A stretch of 38,078 nt of DNA from Planctomycetota bacterium (GCA_027623235.1 JAQBVJ010000070.1:1-38078), one strand, 5' to 3'. Positions 1-7,443 are shown, counted from the first letter of the stretch. Notes: generated by a model from the sequence alone, not told the origin. Translations and numbers: made by a program.

Positions 1-85
1 CCCAGCTCCCTCCCTGCTACCGCCATCTCCGGCGATCACTGCCGCAGCAGCGTAGGTAATTGCACCGGACCGTGAACGGTTACAG
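1..85. repeat. Left arm of an 85-bp perfect terminal inverted repeat
   Basis: Bases 1-85 are the exact reverse complement of bases 37981-38065. I paired positions 1 with 38065 and 85 with 37981; the match fails at the next base (86 against 37980). The arm lies inside the cpaC reading frame on the minus strand, and the other arm lies inside the giant adhesin frame, so both encode the same residues. This is most simply an assembly or amplification chimera, not a biological terminus. Confidence 0.95.
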
Positions 86-873
86 CTTGCGGTCACGTTG
101 CCAGGTGACAGCCCGAATCCGTCGAGCGTGTTGAGCTGCCCTGGCGTGCTGGAGACAAACGTGCTGTTGAAATTGTTCGTCAGAAAGTTGACGCCCATGC
201 GGCGCAGCTTGGACCGCTGAACTTCCATGATCTTTACTTTGAGTTTGACCTGCTGAACTCCGCCAACATCCATGTGGTTCAGGACGCGCGGGTAGAACTG
301 CTCGGCAATCTCCACGATCTGAGTGATGTGCTCGGGCTGGCTGACCCAGCCTGTCAGCTCGACAGCGTCCTGAACTTTGTAAGCCTCGACCGACGAATCC
401 GGGAACCGGTTATTGATGATGGCCTGAAGGTGCCTGGCGTCGCCCTTGACGAACACTTCGACGATGTAGGTGTTGTTAAACTCGTCGGTCAGGATCAGTG
501 TTGTGACACCCTGAACGAGCGCCTGGACTCGAACACGGTTCGGACTGAGCGCTTTGACGTCGATGATGTTCGGGTCGAAGCCGTCGACTCGCTTGATACG
601 GTCTTTCAGCTCGATGACCTTCGAGAGTCGTTCAACGACTTCGACGGTCGATCGTCTTGCTGTGAGGATTACGATCGGGTCCAGGGCAGCCTGCCGCTGC
701 AGATCGTTCAGCGGGGCGTCCTGCGCCCTGGCCGCCTGCTGAAAAGCAGATGGCGGCAGGAACACGCTCAGGCAAAGCGCGGCCGTCAGGACACGCCGGA
801 ATCTTCCGGGACGCATTGATTGCGGTCCAGAAAATCGGAGTCCCGAATAGTGAATTCGTTCCAGAATCGGCAT
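1..873 (-). CDS. cpaC: CpaC/RcpA-type Flp pilus secretin, N-terminal part (cut by left edge)
   Basis: Outer-membrane secretin of the Tad (tight adherence) pilus, which forms the pore through which the Flp pilus leaves the cell. Only the first 291 codons are in the window. Residues 21-50 look like a signal peptide (arginine-rich, then a hydrophobic stretch, then Ala-rich with AQD). Residues 65-145 match the N-terminal pilus-formation region of CpaC (LDPIVIL, then a beta-rich segment ending FVKGD). Residues 146-235 match the BON-like segment and the KIMEVQR/RRMGVNF stretch that precedes the secretin core. The core itself is missing. I chose the ATG at 873 because GAGGTG lies at proper spacing upstream; an in-frame ATG at 816 gives a more ordinary signal peptide and is possible. 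It is the last visible gene of the minus-strand tad operon. The last 28 codons fall in the terminal inverted repeat, so this end may be unreliable. Confidence 0.85.
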   Translation of the reverse strand, partial: MPILERIHYSGLRFSGPQSMRPGRFRRVLTAALCLSVFLPPSAFQQAARAQDAPLNDLQRQAALDPIVILTARRSTVEVVERLSKVIELKDRIKRVDGFDPNIIDVKALSPNRVRVQALVQGVTTLILTDEFNNTYIVEVFVKGDARHLQAIINNRFPDSSVEAYKVQDAVELTGWVSQPEHITQIVEIAEQFYPRVLNHMDVGGVQQVKLKVKIMEVQRSKLRRMGVNFLTNNFNSTFVSSTPGQLNTLDGFGLSPGNVTASCNRSRSGAITYAAAAVIAGDGGSREGAG

Positions 874-977
874 CCATGCACCTCACTGTCCTGCCAACGG
901 CAATGGCCGCAGGCAGAAAACAGGCTCGTCCCCCCAACTGAAAACCACGTGACTTTCAGCCGGCTTAAACGGACATA

Positions 978-1000
978 ACAGTGCCGGTCCGTGGCACTGT
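978..1000 (-). other. Intercistronic hairpin between cpaB and cpaC
   Basis: An 8-bp perfect stem (ACAGTGCC with GGCACTGT) encloses a 7-nt loop in the 168-bp gap between cpaB and cpaC. GGAC and GTCC just outside can extend it with mismatches. No T-run follows on the minus strand, so it looks like an mRNA processing or stabilising structure and not a strong terminator. Confidence 0.6.
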
Positions 1001-1041
1001 CCGTCCTGTTGTCTGTTTCACCCAGGTTATGGGCGATCGTT

Positions 1042-2229
1042 TTATCTTTGTCGAATCTCGCTTAGCGAGCTGGCTCGGGCGGAAGGAAACAGCGGGCTGT
1101 CGGACGGTTTTTGCGCCGGTCGACTGCCTTTGAGATCTTTCGCCTGAGAATCGTTCTTCGAGTTTTCTGGATCCGTCTTCGGAGTCTCATGCACCTTCAC
1201 CCCAAACATTCTGCGGAGGCTGTCGATGACCGGATTGCCGGATGTCTGAGCTTCCAGTGTCGGAGGCAGTGGTACTTCTTCGACTCGCAGTACATCTCCC
1301 GAAAAGATTTCTACCTGCCACATTCTGGGTTCGGCGGCAAAAACCTGCGGTGAAGTAATCGTAAATGTTGACTGGGCTGGTTCCGGGTCGGGTTCAGACA
1401 AATTCCCGTCAAGGAAGCTTGTCAGGTCCTCGGTTTTCGGACTCGGTTTATCATCGTCCGTCGTGATGTCCTTTTCCCTTCCCTCGACTTCCTCGTTGCC
1501 TTTTTCCTCGTCCTGATTGAAGAAGTCGAGCAATTCCGCTGGCTTGAAGAGCACGGATTCGGCGGCACGCTTCGGCTGGTCTTCCTTCTTGGACCGCATT
1601 CCCAGGTGAAGCTTGCCAACGTCCTCTGCAAGTTTGACGAGCCTCGCCTCATCCATGTCCAGAAGGAGAGTAACCGTGCTTGTGTTCTGATCAGATTTCG
1701 AGGACTCGATTTCTGACTTGTCGTCCGTCGCCAGGACCTCAACCCACTCCAGTACTGTTTTAATCTGCTTGCCCAGTCCGATCCTTCCAGGAGTCTGCAG
1801 GGTGACGAGCACGTCAACTCGGTTACCCGGCATCAGAAGGCCGCTGCTGGTCATTGTTCTGTCCACCCCGATGGCAATTGCCATCATCCCGGAAGGAATG
1901 TTGTTACTGACGCCGACTTCGCCCTTATTACTCAGCTTGTCGAGAATGATGATGTCCCCCGGGAAGGTCCGAACCTTGACGGCTCGTTCTTCGTACTCTT
2001 CCGGTGTCGTCACGGCGTTTGTCGGCACGACGTTGATCGGATACTCCCGGAATTCCACATTGGATTCGTCCAGTTGCGTCCCGGGAGAAATCTCCACGGT
2101 GGCAACCAGAACTTTGATTTTCTGTTCTTCGGCGCTGACCGTCTGGTTCGACATTTTCTCGAACAGGACCATCGCGATCAGACCACAGGCCGCCGCAACG
2201 GCCAGCAACACCAGTGACTTGGCATTCAT
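1042..2229 (-). CDS. cpaB: Flp pilus assembly protein CpaB/RcpC
   Basis: Periplasmic Tad pilus component thought to work with the secretin CpaC. The 396-residue protein begins with a membrane anchor (VLLAVAAACGLIAMVLF, about residues 7-23). An SAF-like domain follows (about 38-110, with the ISPGTQL and VRTFPGDII stretches), then the CpaB core with NNIPSGMMAIAIGVD and LLMPGNRVDVLVTL (about 110-160). The C-terminal third is acidic and low-complexity, with many Glu, Lys and Asp, ending in a region without recognised domains. The frame extends to a TTG at 2247, but the ATG at 2229 has AAGG 8 nt upstream and gives the usual N-terminal anchor, so I prefer it. It lies between cpaA and cpaC in the normal tad order. 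It is longer than many CpaB proteins because of the charged tail. Confidence 0.9.
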   Translation of the reverse strand: MNAKSLVLLAVAAACGLIAMVLFEKMSNQTVSAEEQKIKVLVATVEISPGTQLDESNVEFREYPINVVPTNAVTTPEEYEERAVKVRTFPGDIIILDKLSNKGEVGVSNNIPSGMMAIAIGVDRTMTSSGLLMPGNRVDVLVTLQTPGRIGLGKQIKTVLEWVEVLATDDKSEIESSKSDQNTSTVTLLLDMDEARLVKLAEDVGKLHLGMRSKKEDQPKRAAESVLFKPAELLDFFNQDEEKGNEEVEGREKDITTDDDKPSPKTEDLTSFLDGNLSEPDPEPAQSTFTITSPQVFAAEPRMWQVEIFSGDVLRVEEVPLPPTLEAQTSGNPVIDSLRRMFGVKVHETPKTDPENSKNDSQAKDLKGSRPAQKPSDSPLFPSARASSLSEIRQR

Positions 2230-2442
2230 AGTACAAGCCTTCGTCAATCTTCTTTGTCGGCAACGATCAGGCAGACTCTTCAGCCTATACCGACTTTGCC
2301 GATTGAAACGCGAATGTCGATCACGCCGGTTGACAGTCTCGAAGCCAGTTGAAGCTCAATGAGCAGATATCAGCCCTGTTTCGTAACTGACGGTCCAATT
2401 GTGTTTTCCGGCGAGCAACCGACCCATCCAGTGAGTACGTCG

Positions 2443-2476
2443 CCAGGCGATTCCGCTTTTCTTCGGAATCGCCTGG
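2443..2476 (-). other. Intercistronic 13-bp perfect hairpin between cpaA and cpaB
   Basis: CCAGGCGATTCCG (2443-2455) pairs perfectly with CGGAATCGCCTGG (2464-2476) across an 8-nt loop. It sits in the 286-bp gap between cpaA and cpaB, about 40 bp after the cpaA stop. No T-run follows on the minus strand, so mRNA 3'-end protection or processing is more likely than full termination. The rest of the gap holds nothing recognised. Confidence 0.75.
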
Positions 2477-2515
2477 ACTTTGTCTCAAGTTTCGAGGTGA
2501 AGGCCTCAGCCGGCC

Positions 2516-3082
2516 TCAGATCATCAGGCCTTCGTACAGAAAGTATCCGATCGAGCCGATGCAGATCGGAATGCCATACGGCAGCAGAGCCATCCGCGGC
2601 TTTCGCTCGGCGGCAATCTTTGAGAGTTCGCGAGGGTTCTTGATGGTCATCCACTCGCCAAGAATCGTGACGAAGTTGGCCTGATGCTCGGCGAACCTGC
2701 CGCTCCGCCAGACCATGACGATCGCCATGAGGGCTCCGACCACGACCGAGACGCAGAACGCTTCCCAGACCTGTGTGTAATTGGCGAGCCACGCTCCCAT
2801 GCCGGCCATCAGTTTGACATCGCCGGCACCCATTCCACCAACCGCATACAGCGGAAGCAGCGTGAGCAGACCCATACCGAGCCCTGCCATCGATCCCACA
2901 AAGCCGCTTTCCGCGTCGCCCCAGCCTGTGTAACAGGTGTGGTAAAGCAGCCCGCTGAGAGCCATCGGAAACGTAATCCAGTTAGGGACTCTCAGCTCCT
3001 TGCCGTCAATCCACGCCGCAACGATCAGCGTGATGGCTACAAGCTTGACTTCCCAGTTGTGTGCAAGAAATTCCCATTCCAT
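2516..3082 (-). CDS. cpaA: Prepilin peptidase CpaA/TadV (A24 aspartic protease)
   Basis: Integral membrane aspartic protease that removes the leader of the Flp prepilin on the cytoplasmic side. The 188-residue protein is almost entirely hydrophobic helices. The two catalytic aspartates of the A24 family are visible: D26 in AWIDGKELRVPNW, and D88 in GMGAGDVKL, which is the GxGD motif. The length matches short TadV-type enzymes that lack the N-terminal methylase domain of PilD. A small cytoplasmic segment (about residues 125-160) with Arg and Lys precedes the last helix. It lies downstream of the pilin and upstream of cpaB, so its substrate is very likely the Flp pilin at 3453-3626. Confidence 0.92.
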   Translation of the reverse strand: MEWEFLAHNWEVKLVAITLIVAAWIDGKELRVPNWITFPMALSGLLYHTCYTGWGDAESGFVGSMAGLGMGLLTLLPLYAVGGMGAGDVKLMAGMGAWLANYTQVWEAFCVSVVVGALMAIVMVWRSGRFAEHQANFVTILGEWMTIKNPRELSKIAAERKPRMALLPYGIPICIGSIGYFLYEGLMI

Positions 3083-3121
3083 GACTGTACTGGCCTTTCA
3101 AAACTGACTGAGGGGTAAGCA

Positions 3122-3185
3122 GTGTGACGACAGTGACGGCTGTTGAGCGGCTCGATTGAGCCGGCAGCCACTGCTGTGGTCACAC
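3122..3185 (-). other. Long imperfect hairpin between the small ORF and cpaA
   Basis: GTGTGAC (3122-3128) pairs with GTCACAC (3179-3185). Further partial pairing leads to a perfect inner stem, CGGCTC (3148-3153) with GAGCCG (3158-3163), around the loop GATT. It fills much of the 151-bp gap before cpaA. No T-run follows directly on the minus strand. Confidence 0.65.
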
Positions 3186-3233
3186 GACGGCAGTCAACTG
3201 ACGCTGAAAAGAACTTAGTTCACATTTGGCAGT

Positions 3234-3350
3234 TCAGACGCCGAATCGGGGACCAAACAGGCAATTCGTGAAACACGACAAGCCAACGATCAGCGTTGTG
3301 ATCTGCTGGGCGAGGTTCGCCATTTCGAGTTCGCCGAGGAACGGATACAT
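3234..3350 (-). CDS. 38-aa small hydrophobic protein in the tad operon
   Basis: A short ORF with a very good ribosome site: AAAGGAG lies 6 nt before the ATG at 3350. The product is 38 residues, starts MYPFLGELEMANLAQQ, and has one hydrophobic stretch (ITTLIVGLSCF, about residues 17-27) with cysteines at 26 and 30, ending GPRFGV. I do not recognise a family. It lies between the Flp pilin gene and cpaA, in the same orientation, which suggests a role in pilus biogenesis, for example as a minor membrane component. It lacks the G/xxxxEY prepilin signature, so it is not a normal second pilin. It is shorter than standard gene callers accept. The strong Shine-Dalgarno site supports translation, but no homology could be tested. 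Confidence 0.6.
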   Translation of the reverse strand: MYPFLGELEMANLAQQITTLIVGLSCFTNCLFGPRFGV

Positions 3351-3384
3351 GGGTCGCTCCTTTCAGGAACGCAAGGCATGAAAA

Positions 3385-3417
3385 TGGCCAGCCGCTGCAC
3401 GCGCAGTCGACTGGCCA
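3385..3417 (-). terminator. Hairpin with short T-run after the flp pilin gene (partial terminator)
   Basis: TGGCCAG (3385-3391) pairs with CTGGCCA (3411-3417), and CTGC/GCAG pairs inside it. On the minus strand the stem is followed at once by TTTTC. It lies about 35 bp after the pilin stop. A leaky terminator here would make pilin mRNA more abundant than the downstream assembly genes, which fits the need for many pilin subunits. Confidence 0.6.
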
Positions 3418-3452
3418 GTGTCAGCTCTGCAACCGAAGTTGCCGCTGCTCGA

Positions 3453-3626
3453 TTATGTCAAAGCGTCTTTGACTTTGCCGAACTTGGTGTCTGCGTTGGT
3501 GCCGATCGTGGTGATCGTGCCGATGCAGACGACGATGATCAGAGCCATCATCACGGCGTACTCGACAGCCGTCGGGCCATCTTCAGAAATGAGAAACTGC
3601 TTGACACTGGCGGCGAAATTTTTCAT
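3453..3626 (-). CDS. flp: Flp family type IVb pilin
   Basis: Major subunit of the Tad pilus. The 57-residue product begins MKNFAASVKQFLISEDG. The Flp cleavage signature follows: G17, then PTAVEY with Glu at +5 and Tyr at +6 of the mature protein, then the hydrophobic helix MMALIIVVCIGTITTIG (about 26-42). The short mature C-terminus (NADTKFGKVKDALT) is usual for Flp pilins. The start at 3626 has GAGGGG about 8 nt upstream. CpaA at 2516-3082 should process it. As the first gene of the visible operon it is probably close to the promoter, although I could not find a convincing -35/-10 pair in the 368 bp upstream. Confidence 0.93.
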   Translation of the reverse strand: MKNFAASVKQFLISEDGPTAVEYAVMMALIIVVCIGTITTIGTNADTKFGKVKDALT

Positions 3627-3994
3627 CGCTGACCCCTCTTCTCAAGAAAAGTGACGCTTCACAGCCCGGCCTACCGGCCTGTCGAAGCTGAACCCACTTC
3701 CGGCATTGAGTCGGCCCAACGAAGGCTGATTCCGGACGCGTGGTGATACCGCAAAGTTTTTAACTTGATCGTGTCACCGGAATTTCCCGCGACACCAAAA
3801 AGTCGGTCAGGAACTCTGCGAGTCAAATTGGGTTACCTGAAAAAGATAAAAAAGCATCAGAGACTTAATGGCACCTGCCTCCGTTGTCTCCTCAGCCCTG
3901 AGTCAATTCTGGTCAGGCCTCCTTTCTGGTCGGCAGATCTGCCTCAGAAAGGGAGTCTCCGGTCTATCAGTCCTTTTTCGGTGGGACCTGTCCT
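3627..3994. other. Intergenic region upstream of flp
   Basis: The 368 bp between the pilin start and the LamG protein stop should contain the tad operon promoter, read on the minus strand. Two TTGACT-like -35 candidates are visible, but neither has a good -10 box. A hairpin near 3919-3955 is listed separately. I see no coding region. Confidence 0.5.
3919..3955 (-). terminator. Strong hairpin downstream of the LamG gene (possible terminator without T-run)
   Basis: CTCCTTTCTG (3919-3928) pairs with CAGAAAGGGAG (3945-3955) with one bulge. Inside it is the perfect palindrome GGCAGATCTGCC (3932-3943). It lies 40 bp after the LamG stop and upstream of flp. No T-run follows, so it may instead be an RNA stability element or an operator for the tad operon. 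Confidence 0.45.
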
Positions 3995-4777
3995 TTAGAG
4001 GACGCTTCCGACCGGCGCGTCGAGGCGGTAGAGCTCTCCAACGGATTTCGCGTCGAGCCGGGAGTCGAGAATCAGAAACTCATCGATCACTCCCGCGTAG
4101 CGCTGACCGAGGCCGATTTTCATCGACTCGATTTCCCAGCTCAGCCGGTGAGCGTAGCCGTCCATCGTCGCGCGGAGCACACCGTCGACGTAGAGCGCGG
4201 CCGATCCATCCTCACGACCACTGTTGACGTTGCCGAATGTTGCGACCAGGTGATGCCACTTGCCGTCGTTCCAGCCAAGGTCGCCCACGACCAGCAGTTG
4301 CCCTCCGACAAACATGTCCTGCACAGGACTGTCTCCGTAGAGCCCGAATCTCAGCTTCCGCGGCGACCCGTATCGCCAGTCGTTGGGCCGCGTCAGGTCC
4401 AGATAAAACGAACCGTCCGCCGGATGCCGGCTGATGTGAAACGGGTCCACCGGAAACGTGTCGTTGAGGTCCGCATCCGGATCACCTCGAAGCCACATCG
4501 ACACCGTGCCCTCGAACTCGCCGGTCTGATACGGGAAGTTGTCCTGCGCGGCGAAGGTGAATTCATCTTCCGCCCAGCCATGATCCTGCGCCGAAAATAC
4601 GAGCCCGCCGCCAAACCGCCCAGCAGAAGGGTCGAGCCTGGCAACGGCAGAATTTATCGTCGCGGCCCTGTCTCCGCGGGCAAAGTCAGCATCGATCGAC
4701 GAATCAAACGACGCGTAGAGACACGTATGTTGCGGCAGCAGTTTTGCGAGCGACTCCGACACGGTTGCCTCATCCAC
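3995..4777 (-). CDS. LamG/concanavalin A-like lectin domain protein
   Basis: The 260-residue protein is nearly all one LamG-type (laminin G/ConA-like) beta-sandwich. Visible landmarks are YASFDSSIDADFARGD near the N-terminus, GRFGGGLVFS, GTVSMWLRG, the conserved segment DGKWHHLVATF and ALYVDGVLRATMDGY, and the closing IDEFLILDSRLDAKSVGELY. Such domains bind carbohydrate or protein surfaces. An in-frame TAA lies directly before the GTG at 4777, so that GTG (or a later one) must be the start. There is no signal peptide, which is odd for a LamG protein beside a secreted enzyme. It begins 13 bp after the stop of the hydrolase gene, so the two are probably one transcription unit, and the LamG may once have been the hydrolase's C-terminal domain. 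The substrate is unknown. Confidence 0.8.
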   Translation of the reverse strand: MDEATVSESLAKLLPQHTCLYASFDSSIDADFARGDRAATINSAVARLDPSAGRFGGGLVFSAQDHGWAEDEFTFAAQDNFPYQTGEFEGTVSMWLRGDPDADLNDTFPVDPFHISRHPADGSFYLDLTRPNDWRYGSPRKLRFGLYGDSPVQDMFVGGQLLVVGDLGWNDGKWHHLVATFGNVNSGREDGSAALYVDGVLRATMDGYAHRLSWEIESMKIGLGQRYAGVIDEFLILDSRLDAKSVGELYRLDAPVGSVL

Positions 4778-4790
4778 TTATGGTCTGAGC

Positions 4791-6068
4791 TCATTGAGAG
4801 TTCTTTACCGCTTCTTCCGGTTGCGGAATCGCAACATCGAGCCGTGCGCTGAACGCTGCCGAAAGGCCGCCTCGGTCTCGGATTGTTTCTACCAGACTTC
4901 GAATCGTCCGCGGGACGACGTTGCGGATCAGTTCATTCCCGCCGGAAAGAACGACGACTTCCTCGTCCAGCTTGACGAACTCATCGCTGAGCAGAATCGT
5001 CACCCGCTTCGCGTCCGCTTTTTCGATTCGAATCGTCTGGCCATCTCGGGTCGCGATCATTTCGCCGCGTGGTTTCATGTCACCCGGAGAAACGGCCAGC
5101 CAGTAAAACCGGTCGTGGACGACGTCGTCCTGCTTCCACACGATGCGCAGCGGATTGCGGTTTCGCCGGAACTTCGCCATCCACGAAATCGCTTCGGCAT
5201 CCTGCCGGTCCATCCAGTGCCCCTTGCCGGCGTGCAGCCTGACGAGGTGCGTGTACCCGTCCGTGTCATCTTTCTGCAGGTCGGCCAGCCGAGTTTTCCA
5301 GTCGATCGCCCTGGCGTTTCGGCCGTACCCGGCATCGTTTTCTCCGACATGAATCGCGAACGGGAGATTCCTTAAACCGAGCGGCGAAGTCTCATTCGGG
5401 TGCCCGGCCATCATTGCGGCCGCCGCAAATTGATCGGCCATTCGGGGAGCAAGCTGGTAAACGCCGTCACCACCGGCCGAATAACCCATCAGAAAAACCC
5501 GGTCCGGGTCGACACCCTCAAAGGCGACAAGATTGGCAATCAGCCGCAAGAAGAATTCATCAATGTGTCCCTGATGCCAGAGGTTCCACGTATTCGTGGC
5601 GGCTCGCGGAGCCAGGTAAATGCCCTCTTCCAACTGGTACAGCCGCTTCTGATTTTCCCACTGCTGATCGTTGGTTTGAGCGGCGACTCCGCCACCGCCG
5701 TGCATCGAGATGTAGAGGCTCCACCCGGACTTCGGTTTGTTTCCAAACGTGCGATAAAAAAACGGCATCGAAAGATCGCCGAGCTTGACGACTTTCTTTT
5801 GCATCTCTTTCGCCCGGGTCACCCGCAATTCGTTCGTGGTGAAATCTCGGATCAGACTCGCCGCTGAGTCGGCATCTGCACGAGTCAGCGGCGTTTCTGC
5901 GAACGGTTTTTTGACGAGCTCGTCGAACGAAACCGGAGGCTGACCGAGTTGCAGTTTGAGTGCGGCCACGGCTTCGGAAGAAGTGCGAGTGACGTCTGCT
6001 GAGCAGACTGGCTGCTGTGAGAAACTCAAAAGAAAGATGGCAAGTGGAAACGCAAGTCCTCGGTGCAT
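4791..6068 (-). CDS. Secreted alpha/beta hydrolase (esterase/depolymerase-like)
   Basis: The 425-residue protein starts with a signal peptide (MHRGLAFPLAIFLLSFSQQ, cleavage probably near CSA, residues 22-24). The alpha/beta-hydrolase core is visible: oxyanion-hole motif HGGGG at 123-127, nucleophile elbow GYSAGG with Ser197, a candidate acid Asp245 in GENDAGY, and a candidate His284 in GKGHWM. The GYSAGG motif and overall order resemble secreted esterases and polyhydroxybutyrate-depolymerase-like enzymes; the real substrate cannot be read from sequence. About 130 C-terminal residues form a beta-rich appendage (DDVVHDRFYWLAV onward). The frame is open to 6188, but the ATG at 6068 has GAGAGG 7 nt upstream and a proper signal peptide. 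The LamG gene follows by 13 bp, so a catalytic/binding pair is a reasonable inference. Confidence 0.85.
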   Translation of the reverse strand: MHRGLAFPLAIFLLSFSQQPVCSADVTRTSSEAVAALKLQLGQPPVSFDELVKKPFAETPLTRADADSAASLIRDFTTNELRVTRAKEMQKKVVKLGDLSMPFFYRTFGNKPKSGWSLYISMHGGGGVAAQTNDQQWENQKRLYQLEEGIYLAPRAATNTWNLWHQGHIDEFFLRLIANLVAFEGVDPDRVFLMGYSAGGDGVYQLAPRMADQFAAAAMMAGHPNETSPLGLRNLPFAIHVGENDAGYGRNARAIDWKTRLADLQKDDTDGYTHLVRLHAGKGHWMDRQDAEAISWMAKFRRNRNPLRIVWKQDDVVHDRFYWLAVSPGDMKPRGEMIATRDGQTIRIEKADAKRVTILLSDEFVKLDEEVVVLSGGNELIRNVVPRTIRSLVETIRDRGGLSAAFSARLDVAIPQPEEAVKNSQ

Positions 6069-6091
6069 CAGTTTTCCTCTCGACCGGCGAT

Positions 6092-6133
6092 ACAAAAACA
6101 AAACGGTGCGAGCCATGAAGACTCGCACCGTTT
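6092..6133 (-). terminator. Rho-independent terminator after the Cys/Tyr/Gly-rich protein gene
   Basis: AAACGGTGCGAG (6101-6112) pairs perfectly over 12 bp with CTCGCACCGTTT (6122-6133) across a 9-nt loop. On the minus strand the stem runs into TTTTGTTTTTG. It lies 41 bp after the stop at 6175 and separates that gene from the hydrolase, which therefore probably needs its own promoter or read-through. Confidence 0.88.
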
Positions 6134-6174
6134 CCGTTTGACTGCATCCAGATTGGACGTCAACTGCGACAACC

Positions 6175-7278
6175 TCAACGCTCGGCAATTCGAGTCAGGC
6201 TGGCCGCGGGAATCACGTAGTCAGCTTCAACTGACCGCGACACGCGAGCGATTCGAACGTCTCTGAAGCTGGCACGGAATGCGATGCGCTGAACCGGTCG
6301 GGAGAGTTTCCAGGCCGCTTTGTTCTGCTCGCCTTCGAGTGGTTTCACTTCGAGCGGCGTGACGTCGCCAGCTGCGGCGGGTTTCTTTTCATCAGACGCT
6401 TTTTTCAACTCACCTTCGCGAGTCGTGCCGCCGGCTCCCACATCGTCACTTGCGGCTCCCTCGCCAATGAGAGGCGTCTTGACTTCCTCGACTGAAGTGT
6501 CACCCGGCTTCGGCTTGGCGGCACCAGTCTCGGGAGCAACCACATCGACAGTGGCCGCTTCTGCTGCCGCTGCCTTTGCGGCATCCGAGGTCACGTCGCC
6601 TGGCTTTCCTTCGGCAGCAGTTGCCGCTCCTTTGACTGACTTGCTGGTTTCTTCCCAGCCGTCCTTCTTAATTTTCTCGGTGACCGAGGTGCCAGTTGCT
6701 TCCTCTGCTGTCGCCGCAGTCGCTTCACCGGCGGTGGCATTCGCCTTCCCTTCCGGCTTGACGGGAGTGACTTCGCCGAGCGGACGAGCCGGCTTCTGAG
6801 CGTCAAACGGGTCCTTTTCTTCCTCGGCGAACGTGGCCTTTCCTTCGTCACGAGGTTCCGGGGCCTTTTCGCCGGTCGAACCACTGGCTCGCCAGTCCGT
6901 CTTCTTTGTCGAGCATGGAGAACACTGCGAGCTGGCAACGCGGTAACCCATCGGAAACGCCGGGTAGTACGCAACCGTCGTCGGGCAGTTGCCCGTTGAG
7001 CAGCGGCCGCTGGCACATGGCGAGGCCGGCTGAGCATATCCGACGTTCGAAGCACACGGGGAGCACTGGCTGGTCGGAGCGTAACTGTACGGCGAGTAGC
7101 CGTAATTGCCCTGCGGAGCGTAGGACACCCCGTACCCGTAACCCGGTCCGTACGCCGGATAGCGAACCGGCCCGAAGATGACGTCGTAAACCCAGGGGAT
7201 GACTCCCGCCTGAGTTGACGAAAGGAGACAGGTCACCATTGCAACAGCGACCATCGATTGCAGGGCAAGGCGTTTCAT
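6175..7278 (-). CDS. Secreted Cys/Tyr/Gly-rich protein with long Ala/Glu/Thr linker
   Basis: I do not recognise a family. The 367-residue protein starts with a signal peptide (MKRLALQSMVAVAMVTCLLSS, then TQAG). Residues 25-75 are rich in Tyr, Gly and Pro (YPAYGPGYGYG). Cysteine-pair motifs follow: QCSPC twice (about 71-75 and 118-122), with SPCASGRC and TGNC between them. Residues 130-310 are a disordered Ala/Glu/Thr/Lys-rich linker. The end (about 320-367) is basic and may be folded. Secreted proteins with Tyr/Gly/Cys-rich heads are common in planctomycetes and may belong to the proteinaceous envelope, but this is inference. The ATG at 7278 has AGGA 7 nt upstream. A strong terminator follows, so it is the end of its transcript. 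Confidence 0.75.
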   Translation of the reverse strand: MKRLALQSMVAVAMVTCLLSSTQAGVIPWVYDVIFGPVRYPAYGPGYGYGVSYAPQGNYGYSPYSYAPTSQCSPCASNVGYAQPASPCASGRCSTGNCPTTVAYYPAFPMGYRVASSQCSPCSTKKTDWRASGSTGEKAPEPRDEGKATFAEEEKDPFDAQKPARPLGEVTPVKPEGKANATAGEATAATAEEATGTSVTEKIKKDGWEETSKSVKGAATAAEGKPGDVTSDAAKAAAAEAATVDVVAPETGAAKPKPGDTSVEEVKTPLIGEGAASDDVGAGGTTREGELKKASDEKKPAAAGDVTPLEVKPLEGEQNKAAWKLSRPVQRIAFRASFRDVRIARVSRSVEADYVIPAASLTRIAER

Positions 7279-7423
7279 AATCAGTTCCTGTGCCTTAGTT
7301 GATTTCGGGCCGGCTGAGTTTCGACCGGGAGCAGCGATCGGAAAACCGGTGCAAACCCGCTGGCTTTCCTGACCCGACTGTTTGTATCTGTCGGATCCCG
7401 GGAAGTCAACGAGCGACCGGGAA

Positions 7424-7443
7424 CTCAGCGGTCATCCGCTGAG
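7424..7443. other. Perfect 8-bp hairpin between panC and the Cys-rich protein gene
   Basis: CTCAGCGG (7424-7431) pairs with CCGCTGAG (7436-7443) around TCAT. A second small stem, ACGGC/GCCGT at 7533-7546, lies just after the panC stop. Neither is followed by a direct T-run on the minus strand. The 272-bp gap 7279-7550 has no coding region that I can support. Confidence 0.5.

Noticed and set aside
3765..3994. Plus-strand reading frames upstream of flp
   Set aside because: No ribosome site or protein-like composition; they overlap hairpin DNA and the end of the LamG gene.
4051..4076. Similarity between CGTCGAGCCGGGAGTCGAGA in the LamG gene and the arm of the 142-bp element
   Set aside because: The match is short and gapped and the bases encode the conserved LamG end (SRLDAKSVGEL), so coincidence is likely.
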